A DNA stretch of 64,000 nt from Chamaecrista fasciculata (taxonomy: Eukaryota > Streptophyta > Magnoliopsida > Fabales > Fabaceae), in assembly GCA_003254925.1 (NCBI GenBank), contig QANZ01044841.1:257308-321307 (forward strand), written 5' to 3'. The notes beneath the pieces were generated by a model. That model saw only the letters and a program-made list of their open reading frames with translations. It did no database searches and was not told where the DNA came from. Positions within the stretch are counted from its first letter, which is position 1. Every line of letters starts with the position of its first letter. Positions 48,801-61,809 of this stretch are shown piece after piece. A program made the translations under genes and the position numbers.

Positions 48801-51800
48801 CTATTTAATGAACATGTTAAATTGGTCTTACTAGCAGGCTATTCTCCTGTGGAACCACTAAAGAAGGGAAGTCACATCTGGTTGAATGGAATGAAAGAGA
48901 AGGCACTGTCAAAAGAGCTTATCATGGACTTCATAAGCAATCTTTAGGTATCCTTCAGTTTGACATGACCAAGAATCGGTTCTTGGTGGTTGGTCATGAC
49001 TATTCGGTAAAGATTTGGGATATGGATAATATCAGCCTTTTGACAAGTATTGATGCAGAGGGAGGATTACCTGTGAGTTCTGTTCTTAAAACAAGATTTG
49101 TTTGAAGTTTGAACTGTTAGAAGGCCTTTTCTGTCTAAATTCTGATGCTTCTTCTACATCTTCTTCTTCACTTTGTAGGTGAGCCCTCGCGTCCGATTCA
49201 ACAAGGATGGCACCTTGCTGGCTGTTACTGCTAATGATAACAAAATAAAAGTGCTAGCACCAGTTAATGGTATGCGTCCAATGCGTCAGATGAAGGTACA
49301 AAAGATTCATGTGTTTTGCATTAATCTTTCTTTGCAGACAATTGTACTATTTATAAAAGCATAAACTTACTTTGACTAAACTTACAGAGTGGCGAGACAA
49401 GAACCTATGAAGACATGAAACCTAAAGTGACAAGGGGAATGGTGCCGCCAAAGGTCTGGAAGTTTGTCGAAATCAATGAAGCTTCTCAATTTAGGTCACT
49501 AAGGCTTGCAACCAGCATCAGGACAGACAAGGTGCAGATAAAAATTATCAATAAGACCTCAACTACCCTCTCATTATACATTGCAGCTTTGGCATTGTTT
49601 TATTTCTTGAGTAGCAAGCCTTCTGTTCTAACCTGAGCTGAAAAAATAAGTAAATGTAGCAGAAGTAATTACAATGCCATTTATCATTGAATTCTTTCCT
49701 GATATATGCAGATCTCAAGATTGATGTACACTAGTACAGGAAGTGGCATTTTGGCCTTAGCATCAAATGGCATCCATTTATATTGGAAGTGGCCACGTAA
49801 TGAAGTTAATCAAAGTGGCAAGGTACAATTTCTTTGTTTGTATTGAATGTTTTGTCTGGGTGATCTGAAACATGTGTGATAATTGAGAATTATCTTCTTT
49901 TTGCTGATTAGGCAACTACCAAGTTTACTCCTCAGGTTGTTCAGCCTATGCCAGGCGCAGTAATGAGCAATGACTTAACCAACAGTATAGCTGGAGAAGC
50001 TGTGCCCTGCTTTGCTTTGTCTAAGAATGATTCCTATCTTATCTCAGCATCCGGAGGGAAAGTTAATTTGTTTAACATGATGACATTCAAGGTAATTTTA
50101 TAAATAAGGGAAGAACTACAAAGAATTCGGGTGTAGGAGCACCCGAGCTCTCAACAATTAGATCTGACTTTCTTTAATTTTGAGATTCGTACAAAAATTA
50201 ATGGAACTTTTTGGGTGGTGGAGTGACCTCACTCCATGGGTTTCTACAAAGCATTGCTTGGTTGAAACCTTGAAGCTTGAGTTTTCAGCAACAAATTTTG
50301 TGGAACTATTTACCCTAATTCTTGATCATAATAGATAGAGATCTGTGCTTCTTGAAGTTTTGAATGATTCCCTATTATATTTATGATGCTTTTCACTTGA
50401 TTCAGAAAACATCCTTCAATTGACTTAAATTAAGAGACAGTAGAACTACAAGTCCTATAAAATACTTGAAACAGTCATATAGTTAACCAATCACCATATG
50501 ACAATTGAGAAAACGCATCAGCAAAAATTCAATTTTTGCGAATCAGTGATGAAGTTTTCTCTCATAATATACAGATAATGACATCTTTTATATCCCCACC
50601 ACCGGCAGCAACATGTCTTGCCTTCCATCCTCAAGACAACAACACTATTGCTGTTGGTACAGATGATCATTTTATCCATATCTATAACGTTCGCACAGAC
50701 AAGGTATGATGTAATTTATAGTGCATGTCTCTGATGCTTAGAAAATGGAGACAGATGCCATCCTCATTTTTCACATTTCAGGTAAGCCATAGGTTAAAGG
50801 GCCACTCCAAAAGAGCCACTAGCGTAGCTTTCTCTCATGTTCAGAATGTGCTTATTTCTTCTGGAGAAGACACTCAGGTTTGTTATCTATTTGTACGACA
50901 TGCCTACTAAAAAATTACCACTGTGGTCTGATATCAACATCCCTCCCTGTTGTTTAGATTATACGGTGGAACTCAGAGAGTTGGGAAAAGGAGAATAGTA
51001 CCTTCTTGCAAATTCCAGAAAGAAGGACTCCCAGGACACACCCTGCTAAATCGGACACCTATCTTCAGTTTCATCGTGATCAGATACATTTCCTTGTTGT
51101 TCATGAGAGTCAGCTAGCTATATATGAGACATCCAAACTTGAATGTGTAAAACAAGTATGTCCTTCAGCATTTTAAGATATTACGTATCTAACGTGGTAC
51201 TAATAACTTGCTTTGCCCTACACTGATTACCATAGTGCATGGGAATTACTGTGATTTCCAATTCTAAGGTTAACATGAAGTTGTCTTAACACCATAACAT
51301 GCCTAAACGAAGCACCTGAAGTACATTTTTTCTTTTGCTATGTACACTAACTGGTATCTTTTTTTTTTGTTTACTAGTGGACTGTAGGAGAGATTTTGGC
51401 ACCAATTTCCCATGCAGCATTCTCGGCCAATAGCCAGTTAATCTATACCTGCTTTGTAGATGGAGTGATACTAATATTTGGTACCTCAAACCTCCAGCTG
51501 CTGTGCCAGATTAATCCCGGTGCTTATCTCGGTTCTTCTTCTGTCAGGTACTTCACACAGTCTGTCAACAGTACATGTTATTCAACATTTACCAAGTGTG
51601 ACACTAAACATGTCAAAAATAAATAGTGGTTTAGTTGTCAAAATTTTCTCATTATTCTTTTCCTCTGCATAGCAAATCTGCTCTTTGTCCTGTTGTTAAT
51701 CTTAAATAAGTCCTGTATCAAGTGAATTCTAAAGCTCTAGAAAAGGATCCTTTAAGGACCATGAGGACAGTAAGTTTACAAAATATTGAACTAGATCAGA

Positions 51801-52284
51801 TTCACTCTGTTAAGGGGATCGTAATAAAGAAGGTCTTAGCATGAATTTCTGCTTAGAACCTAATCATCAAATAAAAAGGAATAGCAAGGGATGCCTTCAA
51901 TTAAACCTTTCTTCGCAGAGAGAAAATGATGATAAAACCTTCATCCTTAATGGTAAAGAAAAAATACTGTGCTAGCTTTTATACATGTGAAATAGTAGGA
52001 TTACTCCTTATGTAGTAAATAGTAATAACAGTGAACATTCTAGATTACCTGTTCTTTTCTATTTTGGCAGAAGCTCTCGCCCATACCCTCTTGTGATAGC
52101 AGCTAATCCTCAGGATCCAAACCAGTTTGCTTTAGGATTAGCAGATGGTGGGGTTCAAGTCTTCGAGCCACTTGAATCTGAAGGAAAATGGGGTATGCCC
52201 CCACCTGCTGAGAATCGATCGTCAAATCTTCGCATAACATCACCTCCTACCTCTAATATGGTTGACCTCGCCGGTGGTAGTTAA
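45881..52284 (+). CDS. Divergent TOPLESS-related corepressor, full length (copy B)
   Basis: Twenty-four coding exons: 45881-45963, 46058-46237, 46388-46501, 46585-46743, 46859-46967, 47067-47181, 47272-47342, 47448-47598, 47700-47809, 47912-47981, 48089-48162, 48252-48347, 48426-48521, 48618-48745, 48838-49072, 49179-49295, 49388-49531, 49712-49822, 49912-50091, 50575-50703, 50782-50877, 50958-51155, 51378-51547, 52071-52284. Phases agree; 1049 residues. It opens MANQLGKDLIFLVMQFLEEE (LisH), then LEHESGVFFNFKYFEEQILR (CTLH) and CRA to about residue 178. Two WD40 propellers follow from about 311, with CGDDKTIKLWD and GHDYSVKIWDMDN. By alignment to TOPLESS the EAR pocket keeps K71, F74, L111 and L130, with R67 changed to Lys, so EAR binding is plausible. 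The segment equivalent to NWQHQLCKNPRPNPDIKTLF is absent from the predicted protein (see the finding on intron 4), as is the basic linker motif KRPRP. Many exon lengths equal those of copy A (114, 159, 110, 70, 74, 96, 128, 235), which supports tandem duplication. A nuclear corepressor role is inferred from the family. Confidence 0.9.
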
Positions 52285-53434
52285 GAGGGAACAAGCAGAG
52301 AGACTTAACTAGAATATCTTTTACTTCCTTAGTTGAAAAAAACAGTTTATCTTTTACTTCCATTAAAATAGCTAGATTCAGTTTCAAGTGTCAGACTGTA
52401 AATAGTAGCATACTTGCAGCTATTTCCTTTTGAAGCTACCCTTCCCTTAAAGATAGTTTGTTATGGTGTGTAGTGGAGGCAAATGAGGGAGCTGTGTAGT
52501 ACGCATGCCTTATGTAGGGGGGATGCTGCATTGTGTTTTCTTAGGCAGAACTTTAGTGGGAATTTGGGGGAGAGACTGGCCTCTCGAATGTCAAGATTAT
52601 CTTATTGCTTTCTAGTGTGTTCTTGTGTGTTCTTGAGTGTTCTTGTGAGCATTGTTAGTGTTTGTGGCTGAGGGACTGTTTTGATTCTGTATTTCTGTGA
52701 AAGGGCTGTATTTTGTGTTGTGATATATTCAATATAGCCTACAGTTTCAGTGTTTGTTGTTTATCTTAGCCTCACCTATATCATAATTCCTATCAGCATC
52801 TCATCCCACTAAGCTATATGTTGGACTCAGAAGGAGTTTTTCTAATACACACACATTGCTAAAATCTTCTATACAAACATAACATGCGGAAAAATATATG
52901 AAAAAGATTGAATAACATAATACTAAATCATTAAAAAGCGTTTATCATATTATGATTACAAAAATCTGGTAGCAAAGATATAATAATTATAAATAATTCC
53001 TCTAGATTTCTTTAGGACCCAAACAAAAAAATAAAGCTCAAAACATGAAGAACACGTTCTAACTCTAGAAGCGCAGGTAGAAAGATCATGCAAATTATCC
53101 AATTAAAAAGGAGCAGAACACATATACTGTTTCTTCAAACAAATCTTAAATTGCATAATGTTAGGGCATTGGTTGTTAACGTTGACAAGAACGAGAGCAG
53201 ATTTACATAGAAGCCTACCACTGTGTTCTAAGTTCTAACAAAATATGGCGAGATCTTCAGCTAGCAGAAATTTCATATTCAACAATCTTACGCTCAATAA
53301 TATATAAAAATACAGATTTCTTTCGTCATCAGTTTGCCACATAACAAGATTCTTCAACATTGTACCCTTAATTTCTTCAGCTCCTAATCAGAAACTTGCT
53401 CTCTGCCTATGGTTTCCCATCACTCGTTCACCAT
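52285..53434. other. Intergenic spacer between convergent genes (copy B and EMC7)
   Basis: About 52285-52760 is probably the 3' untranslated region of copy B, including a repeated TGTGTTCTTG unit at 52616-52640. The rest is AT-rich and includes the EMC7 3' region. No gene was recognised. Confidence 0.5.
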
Positions 53435-56260
53435 CTAGTTGCTGCTCCCAGAGCCAGGTAAAAAGCTTGCCAAGGATGGAACTCCTTGATTTCTCATTTC
53501 TTCTTGTGCACGCCTCATTTCTTCAGGATCTGTTGCCACCACAATATGATGGAACCATCAGCTGTCTTTATGACAAGTGTATATGCTGCTCTATCATTCT
53601 ATAAATGATCTTACAACTTCTATTGGTTAGTTAAACTGATGACCAAATGATCACATGAGTGACATAACAATCCAGAGTAAATACGTGGCAAGCCACTTAA
53701 AAATGTGCATCATAAATCAAAAGGAGTGCCACAGAAAAGGTAAGATCAAACTGAATCATAGAAACCCTCCAGCATGAATATAATAAGGAGAAAGCAGATA
53801 AGATAGGAGAAAGTAAGAGGTTTTCAACAGCAAAATCTGAAAATTGAATCCTGGGAGAATAAGCACAACTGAAAGGAAATTGAAACCTATAAAAAACTTA
53901 GCATTTGGAAAAGAAGTTTTCTGCAGTTTGCACTTTGATTTCAATATTTACCTAAATACTTTGATGTATGCTTAGAAAAAGATAACTTAGATGTGATACC
54001 ACTAGCCTCATGAAGTTATCCAGAAGGAAATTAGTCCAATAACTAATCAAGCCACCCTTCCCAAGCAGCAAGTCCAGTCATATATACATGCAAGAGTCAC
54101 TCTCAATGCAAGTTTAGAAAACATACCCATGTTCTCCATCAATTTGGGCATGACAAAGACAACAAGAAGCATAAATCCCATCATCAGACCCATTGGGCTC
54201 TTCACAATGGACATAATGGAAAAGGGTTCCCTAATCTGTCAAAAAATAAGATAGCAGCGATATTTTAATGACAATCTGAAGGGAGGGTAATGGAAGCACA
54301 AAGAAGAACTTGAAATGGCAGTCTGAATCAACCTCGTAATACTGTTCCTCCCTCAATGGTTCTAAGACAAACTCACTGAGCCCTCTCCTAGTCTCTGTCA
54401 GAGCTGCCTGAATTTTGCCTGGGTTTCTGGCACTAACATCAACTCGTACCTATTATTTTTTGTGAATACAACACAACAATTATGAACATATGAAAATAAA
54501 GAAAATATCAATACATTAATACGGAAAAAAGTGAAATACAGTAGCAGACTAATGATTAACTGGAGAAAAGAAATGGCCTATAGCAGCAACTTCAATCAGA
54601 TGAGTCCCCGCTGGTACATTGTGGCTTTATGAATGCAAGTTAAGGAATTACGTCAGCACTAGCTACAACTTCTCAAAATCAACGAGGAGGAAGAGGCAGA
54701 TAGAATGAATTGTGTCCCAGTGTGTCATAATGAAGATTCAAATAGAGGTAGTATTTCAGTTAACATAAAAGGATACAATGAAAAATATCCATCGGGTCTC
54801 AGAAATGTAACTCTCTGACCACCATTGAGTATAACTTTGACATTCGAAACTTTTCCAGGAAGACCAAATTCTTTTGTTCCCAAACCTGCCAAAAAGATAT
54901 ATATTAATTCATGTTTCGAGCTGAATGTTAACAATATATGACCAATTTATATAGCAAACTGCACAATAGGATGATGGATGTGGGACAAGCAATATGCACT
55001 GTGGACAATGTAATCAACAAATTTTAACATTTTAACTACCTCGTTAATTATTATGAATTTTGTATCATCCTCCGTTAAATTTCAACATCTCTTAAATGGT
55101 TGTTAATGCTATAACACAAACTATCAACACTACCGTTCAAACCTGAGACAATCTCAGCTAGATTTAACCTAAGCATCAGTCTACATCGGCTATACCTCGT
55201 TGAAGTCAAGAAAGGGTTCTGGAGATCCTCTTTTCTACAATTAAATCCACTCTAAGTAACTTTCTTGTCATACTTTTATAAAGATTCAACATCAAGCAGT
55301 AAAAGTTTTATTTCAAACACAATTAATCAAATTATGAATAAGTGCATGATTGAAATGCTTAAAAAACTGAATCAGAAAAACAAGATTAATACAAATGTCC
55401 TGAAATAAAATTTGAAATTTTAAAAATTTGATCAGATCAAATTTCTCTGATTTTAAGTATTGATCATTATAAATGATAAGCTGCTAATCAGTCTATAAGC
55501 TCCAAAAAAACAAAAAAGAGCATAAGTTAAATAAGGTACAAACTGATTCTGATTTTACCATATATGGCATAACTATATCACTCACAAGTTTTTCATACTG
55601 AATGCCATAGCAGTAATTCAGAGTTCCACGTTTCCGGATGCATTTGACGTATTAACGGTAGACTCTAATGTGAATTGATATGGAATTTATAAGTGACTTT
55701 CTCAAACAAATTGACCTAGATCTAAATGTCCAACACATCTTGTTTAAGACATTAGTAAACAGTATGGTCAACGGTGAATTGGTGATACTGAGACCATCAG
55801 GTCCCCAGATGTAGTCCACATATAATAGTCCTAGACCTCCGAAGGCCCAAATCACACGTTTTGTCATATGAAATTGGTTAAAGAGCACTAAAAAAGTAGC
55901 CATAAAAGGAATCGGATTTGAAGATATAACCTCACATAAAACATGTACGCAGAATACGAATTCGAATAATAAACTGTCAGCAAATTTCAGAAAATAGTAA
56001 AAACATACTTGGGATCTTCACTCGACCATTAATGGTGTAACCCTCAGTAGACCTACAAAAATTAAACTTATAAGAAGATAAAGTCGGAAACAGAGGAAAG
56101 CCAAAACAAAATTTAGAATTAGGGTTGCTAGGGCAGTGAGTAGAGATTATCGAAAAAAACAAAGAAAGAATCAGTACCCAGGAGTGTGAGCGAAGGATGA
56201 GGAGAAAAGCGAGAAGCATAGGTGGAGGAAAAGAACAAGGAAGAGAGGCTGGGAGCGCAT
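53435..56260 (-). CDS. EMC7: ER membrane protein complex subunit 7
   Basis: Seven coding exons on the minus strand: 56260-56178, 56052-56009, 54885-54777, 54624-54561, 54449-54333, 54235-54127, 53529-53435. They give 206 residues, near the roughly 213 I recall for Arabidopsis. A signal peptide (about 1-24, RSQPLFLVLFLHLCFSLF) is followed by a lumenal beta-sandwich domain with GYTINGRVKIP, NVKVILNGGQRVTFLRPDGY and FHNVPAGTHLIEV, then a transmembrane segment (about 152-169, GLMMGFMLLVVFVMPKLM) and a short cytosolic tail ending PSLASFLPGSGSN. EMC7 is a subunit of the ER membrane protein complex, which inserts tail-anchored and multi-pass proteins and sits at its lumenal edge. The second intron is long (about 1.1 kb). 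Arabidopsis homologues, as I recall, are At2g25310 and At4g32130, which fits the local gene order. Confidence 0.93.
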
Positions 56261-58138
56261 GGCGGATTATGGAGTAACTTTGAGAGCTGATCTCAATTCT
56301 AAACCACACTCACTTTCTTCGTTTTCTGGCCTGCACCTTGCGGAGGAAGCAATTACACCGAGATTTAACACAGGTTGTTCAATAGTTAGCGCAACGATTT
56401 TATTTATGGATCTGAGGAACTATATAGGGTTTATGTGTACTCTCTTTTTTAAAAAAAATAAATAAATGTAAATTATGTTCATAGTAAAAGTTAAAACGTG
56501 TATTGATTATTGAATATAGTAAAAATCATTTAACTTGTTACTTATTTTTTAGAATATAAAAATATTAAAATTCGTTAGATACAGATAGATACTTTTTAGT
56601 GAACTTATTTTTTGTTTGTCAAGAATAAATTTATTTTTTAATTCTTAAATATATATTAAAACTATGACTTTATCAATAAATATTGAAAATGTATATTTTA
56701 ATATTTTTTTTATAAATATAAACTATTTGATCCACACTACATCCTAAAAAAATGTCTTGAATATTAAAAAAAAATAAATTTTATATTTTAAGATTAATTC
56801 AAACACCAACAAATAAATTTTCTTCACATTTTTATGAGGTTGACATTTTTTTTTCTGTACGTCAATGGAACACCAACTAATATTTAGTAGTGACAAGAGT
56901 ATGAGTACAAGAGCAAGAAAAATAATAATTTGTTAAGTCTCCAATCTACTTAATTTGTGTATATCATGTGTTCTTATAATTTTATTTTATTGAGAATTTC
57001 TGTTCTTACTCCCTACTCATGATGTATTCAGACTAGCAATGCCTACATACTATATACTCGTTTAGTGCAACATAGAATGAGTGACACTCTCATTCCTAGG
57101 ACCTTGTGCAGTAGTAGGAGCAACGTATCAGGTGTTCGATGTACGAGTATTCCTTGTAGCCTCGGACCTTCCACAATATTCCCCAGGGTATCCATCGTCC
57201 TATGGTTTTCCAAAAGACTAGGTGACGAAGGCCGGGGTGACACAATGGTACCCAACGTTGGTGACGCTCAGAGTCCTTAGACACATATTATAATATAAGC
57301 AGATATATTTTGACTTTCCAGCCTAACCCTTTTGATGTATATAAATAGGGCAAACAGACGTTAACATATTTTGTGACGTAATGTATTTCATATTGACAAA
57401 TAAACAGTTATCGTGTGAGATACTAATATATGAATGTATGTTTATGGCAATAAATTTAGTTATTATATATTTCCTGCTTTACGGATTTAAGTTCTCAATT
57501 TGTATTAAGAATTTATTAGTTAGTTTTCAAACTTTAAAAGAAAAATTTTAGGACGTTACATTAAGAAAAGTAACTTTTTTTTTTTTTATTTGTATATGAA
57601 CATTGTTTTTCTTTCTCTTGTTTTTGTTTCTTTAAATTGAGTCTCACTTTGGAAACAGTTTCTGGTTAGCTAAAAGTCTACGGAATAATATAATCATCAA
57701 TGTCAAAGGAAAATATGTGAAAAAACAAATTTTGAAGAATTATATTTCTTTTCTGTAGTCACATTACAACAAGGGGGTCTGTCTGTGACTCTGGCTGATT
57801 GGCAACTTATGACAACAACAGAAAAAAAAAATGAAAGACAAAAATTTGACATTGATGAATGATACTGCTTTGCTAACAAGCACAACCTAATCATGATTAC
57901 AAGTTACAACAAATACCTCCTCACTATAGAATCATGTACACAAGGAATACAGTATGTAAAGAAAACCATCTCTTGTTTTTTTTTTGTTTCCTTCCTTTCA
58001 ATGACCAATTGAGAAGCCACACCAGGACTGAGGAATTCGTGGTAGTGGTACAACAGCCAGGTAGGACAGTGGACGGCCGGAGAAAAAGAATCGGTTTTGG
58101 AGAAATTAAGAAAAGATACGAACGACAACCCACTAATG
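56261..58138. other. Intergenic spacer between EMC7 and the transporter gene
   Basis: It contains the EMC7 promoter (56261-56460) and the 3' region of the transporter gene (about 57900-58138). Most is AT-rich. A GC-richer block at 57054-57284 is listed separately. Confidence 0.5.
57054..57284. other. Unexplained GC-richer block in AT-rich spacer
   Basis: About 230 bp of near-balanced base composition stands out sharply from its flanks. Short frames stay open on both strands, but I recognise no protein, tRNA or rRNA and see no inverted ends or clear target duplication. It may be a captured gene piece or a decayed transposon part. Confidence 0.35.
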
Positions 58139-61100
58139 CTACAATCCCAACTTCTTCGTAAACCAGTCTGAAATATTAGCTATTACAAAGCCAGCAAACA
58201 CCTGCCAAAATAAATCTGATTTTAATATTTTGGGGAAAAAAAACTAAAACAAAGTGACCTCCATACAAGTCCGTAGTGAGCAAAATCATGGTCTAGCCAG
58301 ATTTGACATCCAACGTAAACATGAACATGATTATGAACAGCTTGGAGGATATCTTGAGACATAAATAAGTTACCTGCACTGAGCCAAGAACATATATTGC
58401 TGAATAATGCCGACCATGGATGATCATGTCAGCCACCATAGCAAGAGGAATGGTAAGTGACATGCCCAATGTCGCCACAAGGGGCGTAGTCCATACAACG
58501 CTAAGTGCCCTGTGAAAGAGAATTTTCTAAAATTAGATTTTGAGTAACTACGAGTACATGACTTAAGATTGATCTGATGTACCAGAAATAGTCAGAAAGT
58601 ACGCTTCCAATAAATCCATTGGCTAGAACCACTTCCTCCAATTTAGCATTGTGGGGAATTGTAAATTTAGGCTCAATACCCAAGGCCATCAGTGGCCAGA
58701 CTGAAGGAAAATGTATAAAAGCGATTAGTAATTAGTTTGGCAAAGCAACGTAACGAGTAAAGCCTAAGTAGAAGCATCGCTGATTGAAGACTTACTCAGC
58801 CACCATAGTGCTACCAGTGTAAACAAGCCAATATATCCAAACAACTTTTGCACATCAACCCTTTCTCCCTCTTCACCCGAAAATTTTTTGAGAAGAACTG
58901 CAGCAATAATAAAAGAAGCGGTCCTTGATTAATTATCTGACAGAATAAAGAATCAAGTCAACTAACAGATAAGACATTGCCTAACCAGTAAAAAGACCAT
59001 ATGTCACGGCAGAGAGAAGGCCAAAAAGATCTCCAACCAGTGAGCGCTTTCCATTGCTGAACACAAATATCAACTGTCAACGCCCAAACAAAAAACGAAA
59101 CAGAATTACAAAGAGCAAGGTGGTAATGATATAATAAGTTCGCATGACATCCTATGACATCACAAGACAAATGAGTATCTTAATAGGATAAGAATTCAGC
59201 TCCGTAACACTCGTTAAGCATAGATTTTGTATTATGTTTTGTTTGTTTTCTCTCTGTCCGTCATTTTGCGAATGACACTTACATCAATTAATAAACATGG
59301 GAAGATACACATTTCTCAGAAATGACAGGGAAAAAAGTCATATCTGCATGTGGAATTAAATAACAGTGTCAAGACACTTTCAACTCCATCAGATGACCAT
59401 CGGGTCATCACATATCATCCGAAAGCTTATTCAAGTACAATTAGTTCTTTCAATTAATCATAATTTTCAAAATATAAGCTGAGATGAGAGGGACAATATA
59501 ATTTTTAACGCAACCAAAGTCTCAACAAATACTTCACCGTTACACAACATTTGATACAAAGATAATTTCATATAATTTGGAACCAAGTATAAGAGGAGGT
59601 AGTTTCTCTTTCGTATGAAATGACAGACAAACAATTCAAAGTCAATATACATGAGCTAAAGTCTAAAATACTTCTAATAGGTTACCAATCACTTTGGCTG
59701 AGTTCTAACTAATCAGTTAAAACCAGATAACAAAATAAACGTTGCAGTTGTTAACCAAAAAATAAAAAATAAACGTTGCAGTCATCAAAAGACAGTGTAA
59801 AGACTTACTCAGCACTATATTGTGACTCATCTGTAGCCCAAGTTTTCCCCAGAGTTGTCATGACAACACCAGCCATACTGACAAAGACAGCAACTACTTT
59901 GGCCACATTTAAAGAGTCTTGGCCCAAGCTTGCACCAATGAAAAGAGTGAAAAGTCCTGAAGTAGATGATAACACTGTTGTACTTGCAACACTTGTACGT
60001 GCAAGGGCAGCATTTGATAGATACTGAAACACAACCAGCACAATTTTTAGGGGGAAAAAAAAACTCATCATTTGATAGATGCTGAAAATTTACCTTTCTC
60101 ATTGTTGTCATAGAACAATATAAAAATAATATAAGACTTAATTAACAAAGAAATTGACATCAGACAAAAGGACCTATCATGTAAATATTGTATAAATAGA
60201 CTAATATACAGAGCCAGCCATGTATGATTTAACAAATAAAAAAAGTTTGAGTATGAGAGGCATGAAAAAAATATATCATTCTACTAAGATGATCAATAGT
60301 CAATACAAAGAAGCATTGGACTACATCAAGAACAAGTCAATTTGAGCTTCACGTGATTGTAAAGCTTTCAAACTATTGGGCTATCAGTCATCTATCCAGT
60401 GGTCAACCCTTCTGGACAGAATTTTAAGAGCTGTAATATATGACAAAATAACCACATGAATCTAGAATCCAATGCATGATGAAAATGCCATTCTGAAGTT
60501 ACTGACCTCTGTTACAAACCAGATAGGGGCAATTAAAAATCCATAACTGGCAATTTCCCAGGAAGTTAGTTCTCTCTCAGCCTTTGGCACACGGTTATCA
60601 TTGTGTCTAACTACCAATGACCTTCTTTCGGCAAGAGTTGAAAGGTCTACTTCACTATCTTTTAGAATTTCCAGTTCAAAGTTTTTCTGCACTCCATTTC
60701 CTTTGAGAGGAGAGTTAATAAGAGCAGAAGATTCATCCATTCTCTCTGCATTTTTACCACTTTCAGAAGAGTGGCCCTTAAGTAAGTTACATAACCAGTC
60801 CTTAATGAATGCTATTGGAAGGTAAACTACCATAAGAGAAGCTCCAAGGTACGTCACTGCAAATGGCTGCTTATAATCTGCAAAAATACCCTGTAAAGAT
60901 ACTATTCAGAATGGGATTATCATATGTCAAAATAACCTTTAAAGAAATTTTAATTTTCTTTAGGAAAGTATACACAGAGCAATTAGACATAAATTCTGGA
61001 TGCTAGCATATTGCATGATGATGCCTAATCCCAAGCTGAATTTCAATATATGAAAGCATTTTAAAGAAATATTGTCTCATCATGCGAGGAATCTGAGGGT

Positions 61101-61809
61101 GCTTTGCTATAAGATTGAAATGTAATGGCAACTTTCTAGAGAACTCAACAACTTGCGAGATGCCAATAAAGACTTTCAAGCACAATGCCCTCAGGATGAA
61201 ATATTTAAAATCTAATAACATGAGAATTAACTGGAAATGTATCATGGTCTCCAAGAGTCACATTATGCAAGGTTGCAGTTCTGACAGTCAAAACCAAGAT
61301 GACTGCGTATTTTCAAATTAGCAATGCGTATCTGTTGTTCCACCAACGGAAATTTGATCTTGACCAAAGTATTCTATAATTGACAAATGGCCAGTCGATA
61401 AAAATCACAATTCTTAGACATCAGCTTGCATCCATATCTCAGGGTCAACAGCCTCCTATATGATTGCAAGGTTATATATACACTGTCCTATGCAATGAGG
61501 CGAGGTCATAAACCCTAGAATCTTGCGATGCTCTTCAATTGATACTAGAGAAGCCCGAGTAACGTGAAAAAGATTTGAAGAAAAAGAAAACGAGTTTCAA
61601 CTGAACAAGCATAGAGAAATGGAATCATATGCAATTTCATACACATTTGCACATTTACAAAAGCATTCAATCCCGCACAAGCTCAAAAAGAAAGCTAACG
61701 AGAGCCTTATATGAAATTAAAAGGTCACCTGCGTGACTTCGGCCGAGGAGACCCAAATAAGAACGACGGTCGCTATAAGGAACAATCCAGCCTTGTATCT
61801 CCAACCCAT
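58139..61809 (-). CDS. EamA/drug-metabolite superfamily transporter, SLC35F5/YML018C type
   Basis: Eight coding exons on the minus strand: 61809-61729, 60890-60507, 60023-59809, 59056-58986, 58897-58796, 58700-58583, 58509-58374, 58201-58139. They give 389 residues. The start [20 protein letters not shown] is the first membrane segment and carries the WVSSAE motif of this family. A second segment follows (about 36-58), then a long hydrophilic loop (about 60-145), then the core of eight helices, including [40 protein letters not shown] and [19 protein letters not shown]. The C-terminal pair reads [20 protein letters not shown] and [20 protein letters not shown]. The fold and length match ten-helix DMT carriers of the SLC35F group; yeast YML018C is vacuolar. 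Substrate and membrane location in plants are unknown to me. The Arabidopsis homologue At4g32140 lies, as I recall, beside the EMC7 gene, as here. Exon 4 is assigned to the AG at 59057; an upstream AG would create an early stop. Confidence 0.9.

Noticed and set aside
57054-57284. Possible 5S rRNA or tRNA gene
   Set aside because: No 5S internal control region, no A/B boxes and no cloverleaf pairing.
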